From assembly GCF_009834515.1 (NCBI RefSeq), contig NZ_CP019426.1, positions 620,001-684,000 of the forward strand: a DNA stretch of 64,000 nucleotides, read 5' to 3'. Positions 1 through 8,871 of the stretch are shown one piece after another. A program made the translations under genes and the position numbers. The notes below the pieces were generated by a model. That model was not told the origin of the DNA. It worked only from the letters and a program-made list of their open reading frames with translations, and searched no databases. How positions within the stretch are numbered: the stretch's first letter is position 1; the number at the start of each line of letters is the position of its first letter. Source of the DNA: Pseudomonas sp. R84 (GTDB lineage Bacteria > Pseudomonadota > Gammaproteobacteria > Pseudomonadales > Pseudomonadaceae).

Positions 1-1
1 A

Positions 2-499
2 ACCTTCGAATGCGTGCTGATGCCGGAAGACGACGCGTTGTATGTGATCGCCTCGGACGCCGGTTACGGCTTCGTGGTGAAAGGCGAAGACCTGCAAGCC
101 AAGAACAAGGCTGGTAAAGCCCTGTTGAGCCTGCCGAACAACGCCAAAGTGATCGCGCCGCGACCAGTGGCTGACCGCGAGCACAACTGGCTGGCCTCGG
201 TGACGACCGAAGGTCGCCTGCTGATCTTCAAAATCAGCGATCTGCCACAATTAGGGAAGGGCAAAGGCAACAAGATCATCGGTATTTCCGGTGAACGTGT
301 GGCCAGTCGCGAAGAATATGTCACGGACATCGCCGTCATTCCGGAAGGCGCCACCTTGGTGCTGCAGGCCGGAAAACGGACCCTCTCGCTGAAGGCCGAC
401 GACCTCGAACACTACAAAGGTGAGCGTGGACGTCGTGGCAATAAGCTTCCAAGGGGCTTCCAGAGAGTGGATGCGCTGCTCGTCGAAAACCTCAATTAA
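2..499 (+). CDS. parC: DNA topoisomerase IV subunit A, C-terminal fragment
   Basis: Only the 3' end lies in the window; the frame is open from base 2 and gives about 165 residues. Topoisomerase IV decatenates daughter chromosomes; ParC carries the cleavage tyrosine (outside the window) and a C-terminal beta-pinwheel that binds DNA. The visible part looks like pinwheel blades: alternating hydrophobic and glycine residues with segments such as YVIASDAGYGF and SVTTEGRLLIF, and a family-like tail with RGRRGNKLPRGFQRVDAL. The call rests on these blades and on the neighbourhood, since in Pseudomonas parC lies just before this lipoprotein/serB region. The ATG at 14 is an internal methionine, not the start. 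A 174 bp gap follows, with imperfect inverted repeats (GCGTCGATC and GATCGACGC) but no T-run. Confidence 0.88.
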   Translation, partial: TFECVLMPEDDALYVIASDAGYGFVVKGEDLQAKNKAGKALLSLPNNAKVIAPRPVADREHNWLASVTTEGRLLIFKISDLPQLGKGKGNKIIGISGERVASREEYVTDIAVIPEGATLVLQAGKRTLSLKADDLEHYKGERGRRGNKLPRGFQRVDALLVENLN

Positions 500-673
500 G
501 CGCGCTAGACGCGTCGATCCACGATTTAACGCGTAGATCGACGCTTTGGCGCTGGAGTCGGAACGCATATTCACGGATGATATGGCCTTTCCAAGCGCCG
601 GCGTGGCCGAGCGTTCTTCATATTTATTGAGTATTTTCACTGTGGTCAGCCTTGTGGCGGCCACCTGGACGGG

Positions 674-1387
674 ATGATGACTGCTCTGCGCCCCCTTATT
701 TTCCTGCTCGCCGGCGTTTTGGGCCTGGCGGGTTGCAGCGTTCACCAGCCGGTGTCGCTGTATCAACTGGACAGCGGAAGTCCGGTTCAGCCTGCGCAAA
801 GCGCGGGCATGGCGGTTTTATTGGGTCCGGTAGTCGTAGCCGATTACCTGCAACGTGAGACCTTGCTGCAACGTCAACCGGACGGCAGTCTGCAAGCGGC
901 GACCGACGGTCGTTGGGCGGGTAGCCTTTCGTCGGATATCGATCAGTTGTTGATGCGCCAGGTCGCGGGCCATCTGGACAGCCAGCGTGTGGTGCTGGCA
1001 CCGGCCACAACCGGATTTACTCCGGATGTGCAGGTGCTGCTAACCATTACGCGTCTGGACTCCGGTCAGAAACAACCGGCGATCCTCGATGCGCAATGGC
1101 GTCTGATCGACCGCCGTGGTCAAGTGCGCGATAACCGCATCGTGCATCTGCAAGAGCTGCATGCCGGCAGTACCGCTTCGCAGGTTCAGGCCCAGGGCAT
1201 TTTGCTGCAGCGTCTGGCCGAGCAATTGTCGGTAGCGCTCAAGCCATTGGCCAACCAGCCTCCGGTGGCTGAGGCGCCGCGTAAGTCGGCACCGAAACCG
1301 GCAGCACCGGCGGCGGAAGCCGAGAAGCAGCCGAAGATACCGATGGCTTCGCCAATTCGTACGGATATGGAAGTGTTCCGCTTCTAA
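674..1387 (+). CDS. PqiC/YmbA-family outer-membrane lipoprotein
   Basis: A 237-residue lipoprotein. The signal peptide ends in a lipobox LAGC, with the lipidated cysteine at residue 21. The next residues, SVHQPVSLYQLDSG, resemble the start of the mature PqiC/YmbA (DUF330, ABC-transport auxiliary) fold, followed by VLLGPVVVADYLQRE and the WAGSLSSDID segment typical of the family. The last 45 residues are a low-complexity Pro/Ala/Lys tail. PqiC proteins work with MCE-domain lipid-transport tunnels (PqiAB type), but no PqiA or PqiB gene is nearby, so the partner must be elsewhere. ATG codons at 674 and 677 are both possible starts. A terminator follows at 1409. Membership of the family is by recognition of the sequence pattern, not by search. 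Confidence 0.75.
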   Translation: MMTALRPLIFLLAGVLGLAGCSVHQPVSLYQLDSGSPVQPAQSAGMAVLLGPVVVADYLQRETLLQRQPDGSLQAATDGRWAGSLSSDIDQLLMRQVAGHLDSQRVVLAPATTGFTPDVQVLLTITRLDSGQKQPAILDAQWRLIDRRGQVRDNRIVHLQELHAGSTASQVQAQGILLQRLAEQLSVALKPLANQPPVAEAPRKSAPKPAAPAAEAEKQPKIPMASPIRTDMEVFRF

Positions 1388-1408
1388 GCCTGAACCGAGT
1401 CAGAACAG

Positions 1409-1427
1409 AGCCCGCCTTGTGCGGGCT
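1409..1427 (+). terminator. Rho-independent terminator of the PqiC-like gene
   Basis: Stem AGCCCGC, loop CTTGT, stem GCGGGCT, followed by TTGTTGTG. It lies 22 bp after the lipoprotein stop codon. The T-run is imperfect. Confidence 0.7.
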
Positions 1428-1460
1428 TTGTTGTGTCTGGGGTTCTGCGTGAAAGATCAA

Positions 1461-1669
1461 AAGCCCCTCATCGGAACGCCGCCCGCCTAACCCTCTCCCG
1501 GAGGGAGAGGGGACCGACCGAGGTGTCTGGCGTCATACATCGACCTGAAAGAGCTTGGCGATTATGGACAGCAGGACGTGCAGGTCCGTGTATTTCGGCA
1601 ATATCCCCCGATCAGTCCCCTCTCCCTCTGGGAGAGGGGTAGGCGGGCGGCGTTCCGATGAGGGGCTTT
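1461..1669. repeat. Long inverted-repeat intergenic element (MITE-like)
   Basis: About 40 bp at 1461-1500 (starting AAGCCCCTCATCGGAACG) reappears inverted at 1630-1669 with about one mismatch. Each arm runs inward into a short palindrome of the type CCCTCTCCC/GGGAGAGGG (about 1491-1511 and 1616-1640). The spacer of roughly 105-130 bp has no convincing ORF. The same CCCTCTCCC palindrome recurs near 58080-58366. The architecture is that of a non-autonomous mobile element or a REP-family derivative; no transposase is in the window. Confidence 0.7.
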
Positions 1670-1685
1670 TCAGTCAGCCACAAAA

Positions 1686-1717
1686 AAGCCCGCAGACAAT
1701 CACTCGTCGGCGGGCTT
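1686..1717 (-). terminator. Terminator of the AhpA/YtjB-like gene
   Basis: Stem AAGCCCGC...GCGGGCTT with a T-run on the minus strand (AAAAAA at 1682-1687 on the plus strand). It lies 28 bp beyond the stop codon of the minus-strand gene. Confidence 0.75.
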
Positions 1718-1744
1718 CTGTGTTTCAGGCCTAAGGTCTAAGGC

Positions 1745-3250
1745 TTACGCCCGACGCTCATGCATCCGCGCCAGCTGCCGCTCGAGCATCGACGGATAAG
1801 GCTCCATCAACCGCTCCACACAGCAAGCACCCTCAGGGCTGGCGATCGGACGGATCCGTGCACGCTGACGGATCAGCGCATCGTCACTGATCTTGCGCTC
1901 AACCAGCAGCAGGTTGCGGCTGTGCTGCGACAAGGCCAGGGCATCCTGCGCCGAGTCGGTCAGCAACAGATCAATCTGGCTCAGACCAAACAGCTCATCA
2001 CCCAAGGTCAGACCCAATTGCAATTGCAGGGTGATGCCGCTATCCGCGACTTCAATCTGCAACTGATGACCCAGCGCCCGCAGCAGTTCGCCGCAGCAGA
2101 TCGCATTGGTCAGGTAGTCATCGCCGCTGTCTTCGGTGTGGAACAGCATCAGCGTGCTGCCGTCGTTCAGGGTTTCAATTTCGCCCTGATACAACGAAGC
2201 GGCCTGATCGAGGCAATCGCGATAGCGCTCCTGCAACTCTTCCAGGCGTGCCCGTGGCAAGCGCCGCAGTTGTTCCTGCGAGCCCAGTTGCACGGCCAGC
2301 ACGGCGGTGTGCTGCGGCACGCTTGGCGACGGCTGGCGGACGACGGGTTGCGGCGCGCCATTGAGCGATTCGTCGCGCAGGTCGGCGAACGCGTCATCGT
2401 CATCATCGTCTTCGACGGTGCTGACCAGATGTCGCGGGGCAGGTTTCTGCGCGGCCATCGGACGGGTTTCGTCGAAACTCGGATCACGCAAGTTGCGCAC
2501 CTCGAATTCCGGCTCGTCTCCTTCGTCCTCGAATTCCGGCTCCGGTTCAGGTGCAGGCTCCGGCGCGTAGTTGGCGTGCAGCTGACGCGCCAGATCGCCG
2601 ATTTCATCCTGACGATCGATGCCCGGCGTGTGTTCGTCGATGCGGCGCAACCAGACGCGCAATTGCAGCAGCGGCGTCGACAGATAGCGGCCCATGCGCA
2701 GGCTCAGGGCCAGCGACAGCGCCAACAGAATCCCGCTGAGAATACCCATGCTTTGCAGGCTGATGGTCATCGGCTGCTGGAACTGATCCATGTCCAGGCT
2801 GATGCGCAGTTGCCCGGCGGTCACGTCCTGGAAGGTGATCTTGCTCTCGTACATGCCTTCGGCTTCGCCCAGCAGGCTGTGCTTGGGGCGCTGACCGGAC
2901 TCGGCGAGGATACGGTTATCCACGCTGTAGATCGCCGCGTGGGCCACCAGTTTGTTCTTGGTCAGGTTGTTGAGCAGCACGTTAAGGCTGAGGATGTCGT
3001 TGGACACCAACAGCTCGGTGGCAGAGGTCGCGGTCTGCGTGGTCAGGCTTTCGCCCAGCGCATCGGCCTGCTGGTGCATGGCCTGCTTGAATTGCAAACC
3101 CATCACGCCGGCATAGATCACCAGGGCCAGAGCGACCAGGATCACGTTATGGCTGGCAATGCGCAATGCAATCGGTACACGGCGGTGGCGCAGTGCACGG
3201 AAGATCAGCAGGAAGAAGTTATCGGTTTTAACTGGCGTGGGCCGGTTCAC
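1745..3250 (-). CDS. AhpA/YtjB-like inner-membrane protein
   Basis: 501 residues from a GTG start at 3250. Two membrane segments are visible, near residues 27-50 (HNVILVALALVIYAGVM) and 165-190 (MGILSGILLALSLALSLRMG), enclosing a periplasmic domain; a HAMP-like stretch follows (STPLLQLRVWLRRIDEH). Next comes an acidic, Pro/Glu-rich linker around residues 230-300 and a cytoplasmic C-terminal domain near 305-490 that has the size of a nucleotide-cyclase fold but no motif I can assign. E. coli ytjB (smp) is also divergent from serB, which supports the family call. The function is unknown. It is divergent from serB with a 134 bp gap, and ends at its own terminator. Confidence 0.7.
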   Translation of the reverse strand: MNRPTPVKTDNFFLLIFRALRHRRVPIALRIASHNVILVALALVIYAGVMGLQFKQAMHQQADALGESLTTQTATSATELLVSNDILSLNVLLNNLTKNKLVAHAAIYSVDNRILAESGQRPKHSLLGEAEGMYESKITFQDVTAGQLRISLDMDQFQQPMTISLQSMGILSGILLALSLALSLRMGRYLSTPLLQLRVWLRRIDEHTPGIDRQDEIGDLARQLHANYAPEPAPEPEPEFEDEGDEPEFEVRNLRDPSFDETRPMAAQKPAPRHLVSTVEDDDDDDAFADLRDESLNGAPQPVVRQPSPSVPQHTAVLAVQLGSQEQLRRLPRARLEELQERYRDCLDQAASLYQGEIETLNDGSTLMLFHTEDSGDDYLTNAICCGELLRALGHQLQIEVADSGITLQLQLGLTLGDELFGLSQIDLLLTDSAQDALALSQHSRNLLLVERKISDDALIRQRARIRPIASPEGACCVERLMEPYPSMLERQLARMHERRA

Positions 3251-3384
3251 TGAGCTCGGCTCTTTTGTCCGTGAAGTTGACGCGCAGTATAGCGACAGGC
3301 CCTAGACCGGCAAAGCGCTCGCGGTGCCCGATGGTCACTGAAAGTGGGTAGAATGCGGTTTTTTTCCAGTTGCGGGGGTGCGCG

Positions 3385-4599
3385 TTGCGCGAAATCGTCC
3401 TGATTAACATCACGGGAGTCGACCGTCCGGGTCTGACGGCAGCCATTACCGGTGTTCTGGCACAGGGTGGTGTGAACATTCTCGACATCGGTCAGGCGGT
3501 GATCCACGACACCCTGTCGTTCGGCATCCTGGTTGAAATCCCCGATTCGGAACAGGGTAAATCCGTGCTCAAGGACATCCTGTTCAAGGGCTACGAGCTC
3601 GACCAGCAGGTGCGTTTCACCCCGGTGTCCGAAGAGGATTACCAGCAGTGGGTGGGCAATCAGGGCAAGAAGCGTCACATCGTTACCCTGTTGACTCGCA
3701 AAGTGACCGCCGGCCAATTGCAGGCGGTCAGCTCGATCACCGCCAAATACGGTTTGAACATCGACCATATCGACCGTCTGTCGGGTCGCATGCCGCTTGA
3801 CACGCCAGCCGACAAGGGCAAGGGCTGTATCGAGTTTTCCGTGCGTGGCGAAGCGGCTGATCCGCAGGCCTTGCGCGCCGAATTCCTCAGCGTCGCCCAA
3901 GAGCTGAATGTCGACATCGCCTTTCAGGAAGACTCGCTGTTCCGCCGCAACCGTCGCCTGGCGGTGTTCGACATGGACTCGACCCTGATCGAGGCCGAGG
4001 TCATCGACGAACTGGCCAAGGCTGCCGGTGTGGGCGAACAGGTATCTGAAATCACCGAACGCGCCATGGCCGGTGAGCTGGATTTCCGCGCCAGCTTCAA
4101 AGAGCGTCTGGCCTTGCTTAAAGGTCTGGATGTCAGCGTGCTGGACTCGATCGGCGCTTCGCTGCGTCTGACCGAAGGTGCTGAAACCTTGTTCGCCGAA
4201 CTCAAGCGTCTGGGCTACAAGACCGCGATCCTGTCCGGTGGCTTCACCTACTTCGCCAAGCAGTTGCAGGCCAAGCTCGGAATTGACTATGTGTTTGCCA
4301 ACGAACTGGAAGTGGTCGACGGCAAGTGCACCGGCGTGGCGATCGAGCCGATTGTCGATGCGCAGCGCAAGGCTGATCTGTTGAAAGAGCTGGCACACAA
4401 GGAAGGTTTGCGTCTTGAGCAGACCATCGCGGTCGGCGACGGCGCGAACGACCTGCCGATGCTGGCGATTGCCGGGTTGGGCGTGGCGTTCCGCGCCAAA
4501 CCACTGGTCAAGCAGTCGGCGAAGCAGGCGATCTCTACGTTGGGTCTGGATGGCGTGCTGTATCTGCTGGGTTTCCGTGATCGTGACGGACAGTTGTAA
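3385..4599 (+). CDS. serB: Phosphoserine phosphatase
   Basis: 404 residues. It catalyses the last step of serine synthesis, phosphoserine to serine. The N-terminus carries two ACT-like regulatory domains (first strand EIVLINITGVDRPGL; second about residues 90-175), followed by a HAD phosphatase domain with the nucleophile motif DMDSTLIEAEVIDELA, motif II LSGGFTYF, and motif IV GDGANDLPML. I place the start at the TTG at 3385 because GGGGG sits 8 bp upstream and the product then begins MREIVLINITG as in other pseudomonads. An upstream in-frame TTG at 3370 has no ribosome-binding site. The gene is followed directly by a REP pair. Confidence 0.95.
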   Translation: MREIVLINITGVDRPGLTAAITGVLAQGGVNILDIGQAVIHDTLSFGILVEIPDSEQGKSVLKDILFKGYELDQQVRFTPVSEEDYQQWVGNQGKKRHIVTLLTRKVTAGQLQAVSSITAKYGLNIDHIDRLSGRMPLDTPADKGKGCIEFSVRGEAADPQALRAEFLSVAQELNVDIAFQEDSLFRRNRRLAVFDMDSTLIEAEVIDELAKAAGVGEQVSEITERAMAGELDFRASFKERLALLKGLDVSVLDSIGASLRLTEGAETLFAELKRLGYKTAILSGGFTYFAKQLQAKLGIDYVFANELEVVDGKCTGVAIEPIVDAQRKADLLKELAHKEGLRLEQTIAVGDGANDLPMLAIAGLGVAFRAKPLVKQSAKQAISTLGLDGVLYLLGFRDRDGQL

Positions 4600-4607
4600 T
4601 TAAAAAT

Positions 4608-4687
4608 CAAAAGATCGCAGCCTGCGGCAGCTCCTACAGGGGGATATGCATTTCTCTGTAGGAGCTGCCGCAGGCTGCGATCTTTTG
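4608..4687. repeat. REP doublet, perfect 32 bp inverted repeat
   Basis: Arms 4608-4639 and 4656-4687 are exact reverse complements containing GATCGCAGCCTGCGGCAGC. The 16 bp spacer is unique. It sits between the convergent serB and PilZ-like genes and may serve as a bidirectional 3' stem. It belongs to the same family as the elements at 32324 and 35070. Confidence 0.92.
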
Positions 4688-4689
4688 CT

Positions 4690-6444
4690 TTAAAGCGATT
4701 TCCACAGCGAATCAAAATCCTCCTCGCTCCCGCCATTCTGCGTGGCCTCCAGTGAGCGATAGGCAAACTGATTGAAACTGTGCGTACTCGCCACCCGGCG
4801 ATCCAGCCCGGCGCGGTGCTCCTCGCCCTGGGTGTTGATCAGCACCTTGCTGCCTTCCTGAAACGGCAGGCGCGGCGCCAGCAAGGTTGCCGGCACATCG
4901 ATCGCACTGATCTCCGGTAACAATAGTCCGCGCAAATACTGACTGTGATCGTCCCGCGAGCGCACCAGTTGCAAACCGCAGGGCTGGGCGTGCGGTGCCA
5001 CCAGTTCAATGCCCATCTGCGTGCCACCACCTCGCACCTGGCGGATCCAGCGGATCACCGCAATGCTCCAGCCCAGACCGACACTGTCCTGAATCCCGAG
5101 CATTTCTCCGGCCTGTAACTCGGCGGGCACTTCATTTGGCCACGCCAGACAGTAACCGCCGGGGCTGTGATTGATCACCGGCAGGGCGTGGGTCGGGTAA
5201 TGCGGTGTGCTGTCGGTGGCGCTTTCATCCTCGAGCAAATGGTCGTACTGAATTTCCTCGTAGGGCAAAAACTCATCAGCCTTGCTCTGCGGTGCTGCAT
5301 CGAATGCCTGACTCCAACTGTCCTTTTCACCTTCAGCGACGGCACGGCTGAAATTCGCCGAGCGCGCACCGGGATGCTTGAGCAGTTCGCTGAAACTGCG
5401 CTCGCCGCCGAGGTAGAAGTGCAGGGCGCTCATGCCGACGCACACGGTCAGATCGCCTTGGCCGACCGTGCGTTGAAAACTGCGTTCTGCAGCCTGACCC
5501 CAGGCGGCATGCAGGTGCTGCAGGGTATCGAAGCTCAGCCCGGCCGGGACGGGCAGCGGCGTCGAAGTGTCCTGATGCAGCAAATGCGCTTCGATGGCAT
5601 TCACCAACGGCTGTGGATCGAAACCAAGCAATCCACGCTGTTGCTCGCTGCGAAACATGTTGCGGTAGCGCGGCCCGGCATCGAGCTCTGCGCTGATTGC
5701 CAACAGGCCAGCGTCCGGGTTTGCGGGATGCAGTTTGAGCAGTGCACTCCACGGTTCCAGCACTTCGGCCAGGCGGGCGATCTGGTTCTGGCGCAATTGA
5801 TTGCAGCGGGCGCTGCCCAGCAATATTGCGGCGATGTAAGTCTGTTCCAGGCTCAGCTCTGTCGTCAGGCTGGCCAGATCGTCGTGCACGCGGCGGTGTT
5901 GCAGTTGTAATTCAGCGGCGCTGCGATACAGCTGATGCAGTTCGAACCACAGATGTTCCGGCGGCGAGCTGTATAACTGCGTGGCGCGCAGCAACTGGCC
6001 TTTGAGCGCATGGGCTGCCCGTTGCAGGGCCATGCTGACCAATGCTGCGCGATCCTTGCTGTACTTCGGGGCAATGCGCAGCACGATCTGTTTGTAGCCG
6101 ACGGCCAGATGGCTTTGCAGTGCCTGACAGAGATTGCTGATCTTGCGCGAACGCTCGTCGAGCATGATCGCCTGATGCAGGAAATGCCGCTCCAGATGCT
6201 GGCAGACGAAATACACCTCGGGTCGCAACAGCTCCAGCAGGTTGAGGCGGTTGTCGCTGGGCGTGAGCAACAGATTGAGTTCGCCCAAGGCTTGATAAAG
6301 CAGGCGGGCGGTTTCGCCGATGTTGGCTTTTGGCAGGTCGGCAATCCAGCGCTTGAGGTCGCGTGGAGTCGCTTCGCAAAACGACAGGCGCGTTTGCGAC
6401 GGGGTTGGCGCGCTCAGGAAGGCTTGGGGGCGAGACTCACTCAT
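4690..6444 (-). CDS. PilZ-domain-like protein of unknown function
   Basis: 584 residues starting MSESRPQAFLS. The N-terminal about 350 residues are helical (DLKRWIADLPKANIGETARLLYQAL), a pattern seen in Pseudomonas proteins annotated as molecular chaperone or PilZ-containing. The C-terminal about 130 residues look like a PilZ-type beta-barrel: SPGGYCLAWPNEVPAELQAGE and RWIRQVRGGGTQMGIELV. The classic RxxxR ... (D/N)xSxxG c-di-GMP motif is present only partially (NHSPGG), so ligand binding is uncertain. I chose 6444 over the longer frame to 6483 because GGAG lies upstream of it. It is a single gene between serB and the lectin; the equivalent in P. aeruginosa is, from memory, the gene beside psd. 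Confidence 0.6.
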   Translation of the reverse strand: MSESRPQAFLSAPTPSQTRLSFCEATPRDLKRWIADLPKANIGETARLLYQALGELNLLLTPSDNRLNLLELLRPEVYFVCQHLERHFLHQAIMLDERSRKISNLCQALQSHLAVGYKQIVLRIAPKYSKDRAALVSMALQRAAHALKGQLLRATQLYSSPPEHLWFELHQLYRSAAELQLQHRRVHDDLASLTTELSLEQTYIAAILLGSARCNQLRQNQIARLAEVLEPWSALLKLHPANPDAGLLAISAELDAGPRYRNMFRSEQQRGLLGFDPQPLVNAIEAHLLHQDTSTPLPVPAGLSFDTLQHLHAAWGQAAERSFQRTVGQGDLTVCVGMSALHFYLGGERSFSELLKHPGARSANFSRAVAEGEKDSWSQAFDAAPQSKADEFLPYEEIQYDHLLEDESATDSTPHYPTHALPVINHSPGGYCLAWPNEVPAELQAGEMLGIQDSVGLGWSIAVIRWIRQVRGGGTQMGIELVAPHAQPCGLQLVRSRDDHSQYLRGLLLPEISAIDVPATLLAPRLPFQEGSKVLINTQGEEHRAGLDRRVASTHSFNQFAYRSLEATQNGGSEEDFDSLWKSL

Positions 6445-6664
6445 GCCGTAAATGGCTCCGGCGGCGAAATGGGCAATGCCCAAAACTCTAGCAGCTGTGG
6501 CTTGTTTCGCCGGATGGCGTCAGGGTTTTTGACCGCTGGTCTGCTGGCCGGATGCCATTTCACAAGCCCTACTAGTCTCTCAGGCGTGCGATCGGAAACG
6601 CACGGTTGCACGGCCTGCCGTCAACCTCGGGCAGGTCTCCCGAAACTTCAAGGAGATGAGGTTC

Positions 6665-7066
6665 ATGTCTAAATATGCAGTGGCAAATCAATGGGGTGGC
6701 AGTTCGGCGCCGTGGCATCCGGGTGGAACCTGGGTGTTGGGTGGGCGGGACAACCAGAATGTCGTCGCTATCGACATCAAGTCGCACGATGACGGCAAAA
6801 CGTTCACCGGCACCATGACCTATGCCGGGGAAGGTCCCATTGGCTTCAAAGCGCAACGCACCGGTCAGAACCAGTACAACGTCGAGAATCAGTGGGGTGG
6901 CAATGATGCCCCATGGCATCCGGGCGGCAAGTGGGTAATTGGCGGCCGGGACAATCAGAACGTTATCGCGTTGAGCGTCACGTCCAGTGACGGTGGGAAA
7001 AACCTCAGTGGCACCAATACCTATGTCAATGAAGGCCCGATCGGCTTCCGTGGGCAGATAGAGTAA
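6665..7066 (+). CDS. OAA-family high-mannose-binding lectin
   Basis: 133 residues made of two tandem homologous repeats of about 66 residues, each with NQWGG..APWHPGG.W and GGRDNQNV and ending in (E)GPIGF. This is the Oscillatoria agardhii agglutinin homologue family, which folds into one continuous beta-barrel with two sites for branched high-mannose glycans. A P. fluorescens member of the same length is known and has antiviral activity. There is no signal peptide, so the export route is not visible. The start is the ATG at 6665 (SD AAGGAGATGAGG); an upstream ATG at 6656 overlaps the ribosome-binding site. The gene is monocistronic, with a hairpin after it at 7084. Confidence 0.93.
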   Translation: MSKYAVANQWGGSSAPWHPGGTWVLGGRDNQNVVAIDIKSHDDGKTFTGTMTYAGEGPIGFKAQRTGQNQYNVENQWGGNDAPWHPGGKWVIGGRDNQNVIALSVTSSDGGKNLSGTNTYVNEGPIGFRGQIE

Positions 7067-7083
7067 CGGCACCACCGAGTCGT

Positions 7084-7117
7084 ATCCGCCCTTTCGCAGA
7101 CGTGCGAACGGGCGGAT
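7084..7117. terminator. Long hairpin between lectin gene and psd
   Basis: ATCCGCCC.TTCGCA, short loop, TGCGAA.GGGCGGAT: a strong imperfect stem of about 14 bp between convergent genes. It lacks a T-run on either strand, so termination is inferred from position. Confidence 0.5.
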
Positions 7118-7133
7118 CAGTGGCTCACAGCAT

Positions 7134-7994
7134 TCAGGCGTTTGGCAGCGCCAGGCCTTGGCCCATCTGCACTGGCGAACCGGCGACCAGTTCTTCAGCC
7201 CATTTGACCTGATCCGGCCCGAACAGCACGATCGCGGTCGAACCCAGTTTGAAGCGGCCCAGTTCGGCACCTTTTTCCAGATGGATCGGGGCACGGGCGG
7301 CTTCGTCGTAGCGGAAGGTTTTCAGTTCACGCTTCGGCGGCGTGACCAGACCGGCCCATACGGTTTCGATCGAAGCGACGATCATCGCGCCGACCAGCAC
7401 TACAGCCATCGGGCCGCGCTCGGTGTCGAAGATGCACGCCACGCGCTCGTTGCGAGCGAACAGTTCCGGTACGTTTTCAGCGGTGGTCTGATTCACCGAG
7501 AAGATCCGGCCCGGGATGTAGACCATTTCGCGCAGGGTGCCGGCCAGCGGCATGTGCACGCGGTGGTAGTCTTTCGGCGACAGGTAGATGGTGGCGAAGT
7601 CGCCGCCCATGAACGGCGCTGCGTTGGCCGCATCTCCGCCGAGCAGTTCCAGCACGCTGAAGCTGTGGCCCTTGGCCTGGAACACGCGACCGTGCTCGAT
7701 CGGGCCGAGCTGGCTGACCGCACCGTCGGCCGGGCTGAGGATCGCACCCGGAGTTTCGTCCAGTGGACGCGCGCCGTCTTTCAGGGCGCGGGTGAAGAAG
7801 GCGTTGAAGTGCTCGTAAGCGGTCAGGTCTTCGACCAGCGCTTGCGACATGTCCACCTGATAACGCTTGGCGAACCATTGGGTAAAGGCATTCTTGAACC
7901 AGCGCACGCGGCACTCGGCAATGCAGCCAGCCAGGCGGGACAGCAGGTGATGAGGCAGCAGGTACTGGCTGAGGATAAACAGACGCTCTTTCAT
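7134..7994 (-). CDS. psd: Phosphatidylserine decarboxylase
   Basis: 286 residues. A membrane-associated pyruvoyl enzyme that makes phosphatidylethanolamine from phosphatidylserine. The self-cleavage motif LGST is visible near residue 253 ([15 protein letters not shown]); the serine becomes the pyruvoyl group. Other family segments are [34 protein letters not shown] and GRIFSVN. The length is typical for the proteobacterial enzyme. The ATG at 7994 has AAGGAC upstream. It lies 19 bp after rhdA and is probably co-transcribed with rhdA and the HDOD gene. Confidence 0.96.
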   Translation of the reverse strand: MKERLFILSQYLLPHHLLSRLAGCIAECRVRWFKNAFTQWFAKRYQVDMSQALVEDLTAYEHFNAFFTRALKDGARPLDETPGAILSPADGAVSQLGPIEHGRVFQAKGHSFSVLELLGGDAANAAPFMGGDFATIYLSPKDYHRVHMPLAGTLREMVYIPGRIFSVNQTTAENVPELFARNERVACIFDTERGPMAVVLVGAMIVASIETVWAGLVTPPKRELKTFRYDEAARAPIHLEKGAELGRFKLGSTAIVLFGPDQVKWAEELVAGSPVQMGQGLALPNA

Positions 7995-8013
7995 TGGTTG
8001 TCCTTAAAAAACC

Positions 8014-8829
8014 TTAAATCTCGACTGGCGTGTCAGGGTGGTTGCCCCATTCGCCCCAGGAACCGGCGTAGCCCTTGACCCGCGGATAACCGAGGGACTT
8101 GGCCACCAGATAAGTGAAGCCCGACCGGTGGTGGGTCTGGCAGTGGGTAATGATTTCTTTGTCCTTGGTGATCCCGAGGTCTTCGAGAATCTGCGGCATG
8201 TCCGTACGGATGCGCAGCTGACGCGCCTTGTCCATGCCGGCAGTCCATTCGAAATTGACCGCGCCGGGAATGTGCCCGGCCTTGGCGGCCAGCACTTTCT
8301 CGCCGGAATACTCCAGCGGCCCGCGCGCATCCCAGATCGCCAGATCGGCAGCGCCGAGACGGCTTTGCAGGTATTCGCGTGTGGCAGTCGGTGCTTCGTC
8401 CAGGGTCAATGCCAGCGGCCCACCGACAATCGGCGGAACCTGGATCGACATCGGCATACCATCCGCCAGCCACGCCGGCAGACCACCGTCTATATAGTGG
8501 TACTTGTCGTGACCGATGACGTCGAGCAGCCAGATGAAGCGCCCGGCCCAGCCGCCGCCTTCGTCGTCATAGACCACGTAGACCGCGTCTTTGCGATGGC
8601 CCAGTTCACCGAACAACGCCTCCAGATCAGCTTTCGCCGGCAGCAGGCCCGGCGCCGGCGGTTGACCGAGCTGGGTGCGTTTCGGGTCGACAAAGCGTGC
8701 GCCGGGCAGATGACCTTCGGTGTAGCGGGCAGCGCTGGTCAGATCCACCAGAATCAGTTCAGGGGAATCGAGGCGCGGGAGCAGGTCGCTCGGCTCGATG
8801 ACGAGCGGCAAGCCAGAGAAGTCAGACAT
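8014..8829 (-). CDS. rhdA: Thiosulfate:cyanide sulfurtransferase (rhodanese)
   Basis: 271 residues from MSDFSGLP. Two rhodanese domains: an inactive N-terminal one (about residues 10-125) and a C-terminal one (about 150-270) with the active-site loop HCQTHHRSGF, the same as the loop described for Azotobacter RhdA. The catalytic cysteine takes up sulfane sulfur from thiosulfate and passes it to cyanide or other thiophilic acceptors, which fits cyanide tolerance and sulfur trafficking in pseudomonads. The upstream methionine at 8847 gives a poorer context than 8829. It is flanked by the HDOD gene (42 bp upstream) and psd (19 bp downstream). Confidence 0.93.
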   Translation of the reverse strand: MSDFSGLPLVIEPSDLLPRLDSPELILVDLTSAARYTEGHLPGARFVDPKRTQLGQPPAPGLLPAKADLEALFGELGHRKDAVYVVYDDEGGGWAGRFIWLLDVIGHDKYHYIDGGLPAWLADGMPMSIQVPPIVGGPLALTLDEAPTATREYLQSRLGAADLAIWDARGPLEYSGEKVLAAKAGHIPGAVNFEWTAGMDKARQLRIRTDMPQILEDLGITKDKEIITHCQTHHRSGFTYLVAKSLGYPRVKGYAGSWGEWGNHPDTPVEI

Positions 8830-8871
8830 GTGAGGTCTCCAGGGCACAAAGGGGGGAATTGTAGCGCAGCC

